Positions 63,322 through 64,000 of a stretch of DNA of 64,000 nt are shown in pieces; position 1 is the first letter of the stretch; each line of letters starts with the position of its first letter. The notes beneath the pieces are model-generated. The model was not told where the DNA came from. It saw only the letters and a list, made by a program, of their open reading frames with translations, and ran no database searches. A program made the translations under genes and the position numbers. This stretch comes from JAGVPT01 sp963717445 (GTDB lineage Bacteria; Bacteroidota; Ignavibacteria; UBA10030; UBA8401): assembly GCA_963717445.1 (NCBI GenBank), contig OY970334.1, forward strand, positions 2,418,001-2,482,000, read 5' to 3'.

Positions 63322-64000
63322 ATGAACGATCATAAGTATTCGCAGGGGAAAAAATTGTCGGCGGTATTTCTGCTTTCTCTGCCTGTGTTGCTTATCTCGT
63401 GCAGCGGGAAAGAAGGCGGGGCCAACGAAACAGGCGGCGGAACACCCGTGCAAATTGCTCGCCCCGCGTTGATGACGATGGATGATGATCTAACGCTGAA
63501 CGGCAATACGATCTTTTTGAAGAAAGAAATTATCCGGTCGACATTTGACGGGTTTATTGAAAAGGTTTTTAAGAATATCGGCGATAAGGTTAACGCCGGT
63601 GATATGGTCATCCGATTAAAAACTAAAGAGCTTGCCGCAAGCGACAGCATCGATTTCAACATCGGCAAACAATTGTTCAAGGGCGCGGTGTATATTAACG
63701 CTGGTTCAGCCGGAGTTCTTACGGAACTGGATTTTCACGAAGGCGATTATGTAACATCGGGGGAACAGATTGCAATTATCTCCAATCCGTCTTCTCTCAG
63801 GATAAGGCTGAATGTTCCCTACGAAGATGTTATGAAAGCGAAAATCGGCGGAACGTGCAATGTCAATTTTCCGGATGGCGTCGACATTCCCGGCATTGTT
63901 GAAAAAAGCGTTCCATCGGTTGATCTGTCAACGCAAACCCAGGCTTTTTTGATTACGCTTGACCGCTTTGAAAACATTCCGGAGAATCTCAATGTCATTG
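63322..64000 (+). CDS. Efflux RND/MFP-type periplasmic adaptor, 3' truncated by window
   Basis: The frame opens at ATG 63322, 2 nt after the tolC-like stop, and is open to the window end (about 226 residues visible). It has a lipoprotein signal L-L-I-S-C (Cys near residue 27), then a biotinyl-lipoyl-like hairpin F-D-G-F-I-E-K-V-F-K-N-I-G-D-K-V-N-A-G-D and the partner half G-S-A-G-V-L-T-E-L-D-F-H-E-G-D-Y-V, as in membrane fusion proteins. It should connect an inner-membrane pump, expected downstream, to the TolC partner. Confidence 0.88.
   Translation, partial: MNDHKYSQGKKLSAVFLLSLPVLLISCSGKEGGANETGGGTPVQIARPALMTMDDDLTLNGNTIFLKKEIIRSTFDGFIEKVFKNIGDKVNAGDMVIRLKTKELAASDSIDFNIGKQLFKGAVYINAGSAGVLTELDFHEGDYVTSGEQIAIISNPSSLRIRLNVPYEDVMKAKIGGTCNVNFPDGVDIPGIVEKSVPSVDLSTQTQAFLITLDRFENIPENLNVI

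Noticed and set aside
1..64000. Prophage, integrase or attachment site
   Set aside because: Apart from the IS30 element and non-autonomous repeats, no integrase, phage structural gene or tRNA-flanking att site was seen.

Overview
The window is a bacterial chromosome segment, probably from the Ignavibacteria/Chlorobi side of the Bacteroidota. Two secreted proteins end in the QNYPNPFNP-type C-terminal sorting domain of type IX secretion (T9SS) cargo. MurE carries the DNPR signature for meso-diaminopimelate. The gene families present (DUF4159/DUF4175 pair, Rho, EttA, type-1 desaturase) fit that group. The assignment is inference from protein style, because no rRNA or other marker lies in the window. 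Every well-supported gene lies on the + strand.

Layout. (1) 300-1374: a small accessory group with a HEPN-like protein, a 19-residue coupled ORF, a CxxC protein and an antisense 44-residue ORF. (2) 1507-20041: a nearly complete dcw (division and cell wall) cluster, mraZ-rsmH-ftsL-ftsI-murE-murF-mraY-murD-ftsW-murG-(PH-like membrane protein)-murC-murB-ftsQ-ftsA-ftsZ. It is preceded by a double GTGGG MraZ box. ddl is absent and mraY is broken by one extra base. (3) 20260-28262: a DUF4159 and DUF4175 pair, a CLC chloride transporter, a fatty-acid desaturase and a VOC protein. (4) 28354-33638: an IS30-family element nested inside a MITE-like repeat that has an 8-bp target duplication, a frameshifted membrane/TPR protein, a degenerate repeat tract and a T9SS cargo protein. 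(5) 33769-38520: a HipA-like kinase coupled to a DUF3037 protein, a strong terminator, and a frameshifted single-chain type IIG restriction-modification enzyme. This looks like a small defence or stress island. (6) 38583-48827: an SDR oxidoreductase, a beta-carbonic anhydrase, a TM2/DUF2752/DUF4870/M48 membrane cassette, a duplicated-permease ABC transporter and EttA. (7) 49000-57122: methylglyoxal synthase, a methyltransferase, Rho, an M1 aminopeptidase with a T9SS tail, then argF-arcC-pyrB. (8) 57437-64000: a cyclic-2,3-diphosphoglycerate-synthetase-like P-loop protein, a glycine-rich lipoprotein, a glycosyltransferase, a TolC-like protein and the start of its periplasmic adaptor, which runs off the window.

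The least explained signal is between the genes. At least four kinds of repeat recur: (a) 77-82 bp elements with 12-16 bp covarying terminal inverted repeats (four copies, REPIN-like); (b) arrays of degenerate 7-bp units, usually starting at a stop codon and often folding back as large dyads; (c) MITE-like elements of about 150-180 bp; (d) short perfect palindromes and CGCAAAG-type dyads. Three genes (mraY, the TPR gene and the type IIG enzyme) each carry a single-base frameshift. Since one of them is essential, base-level sequence error is a serious possibility for all three.
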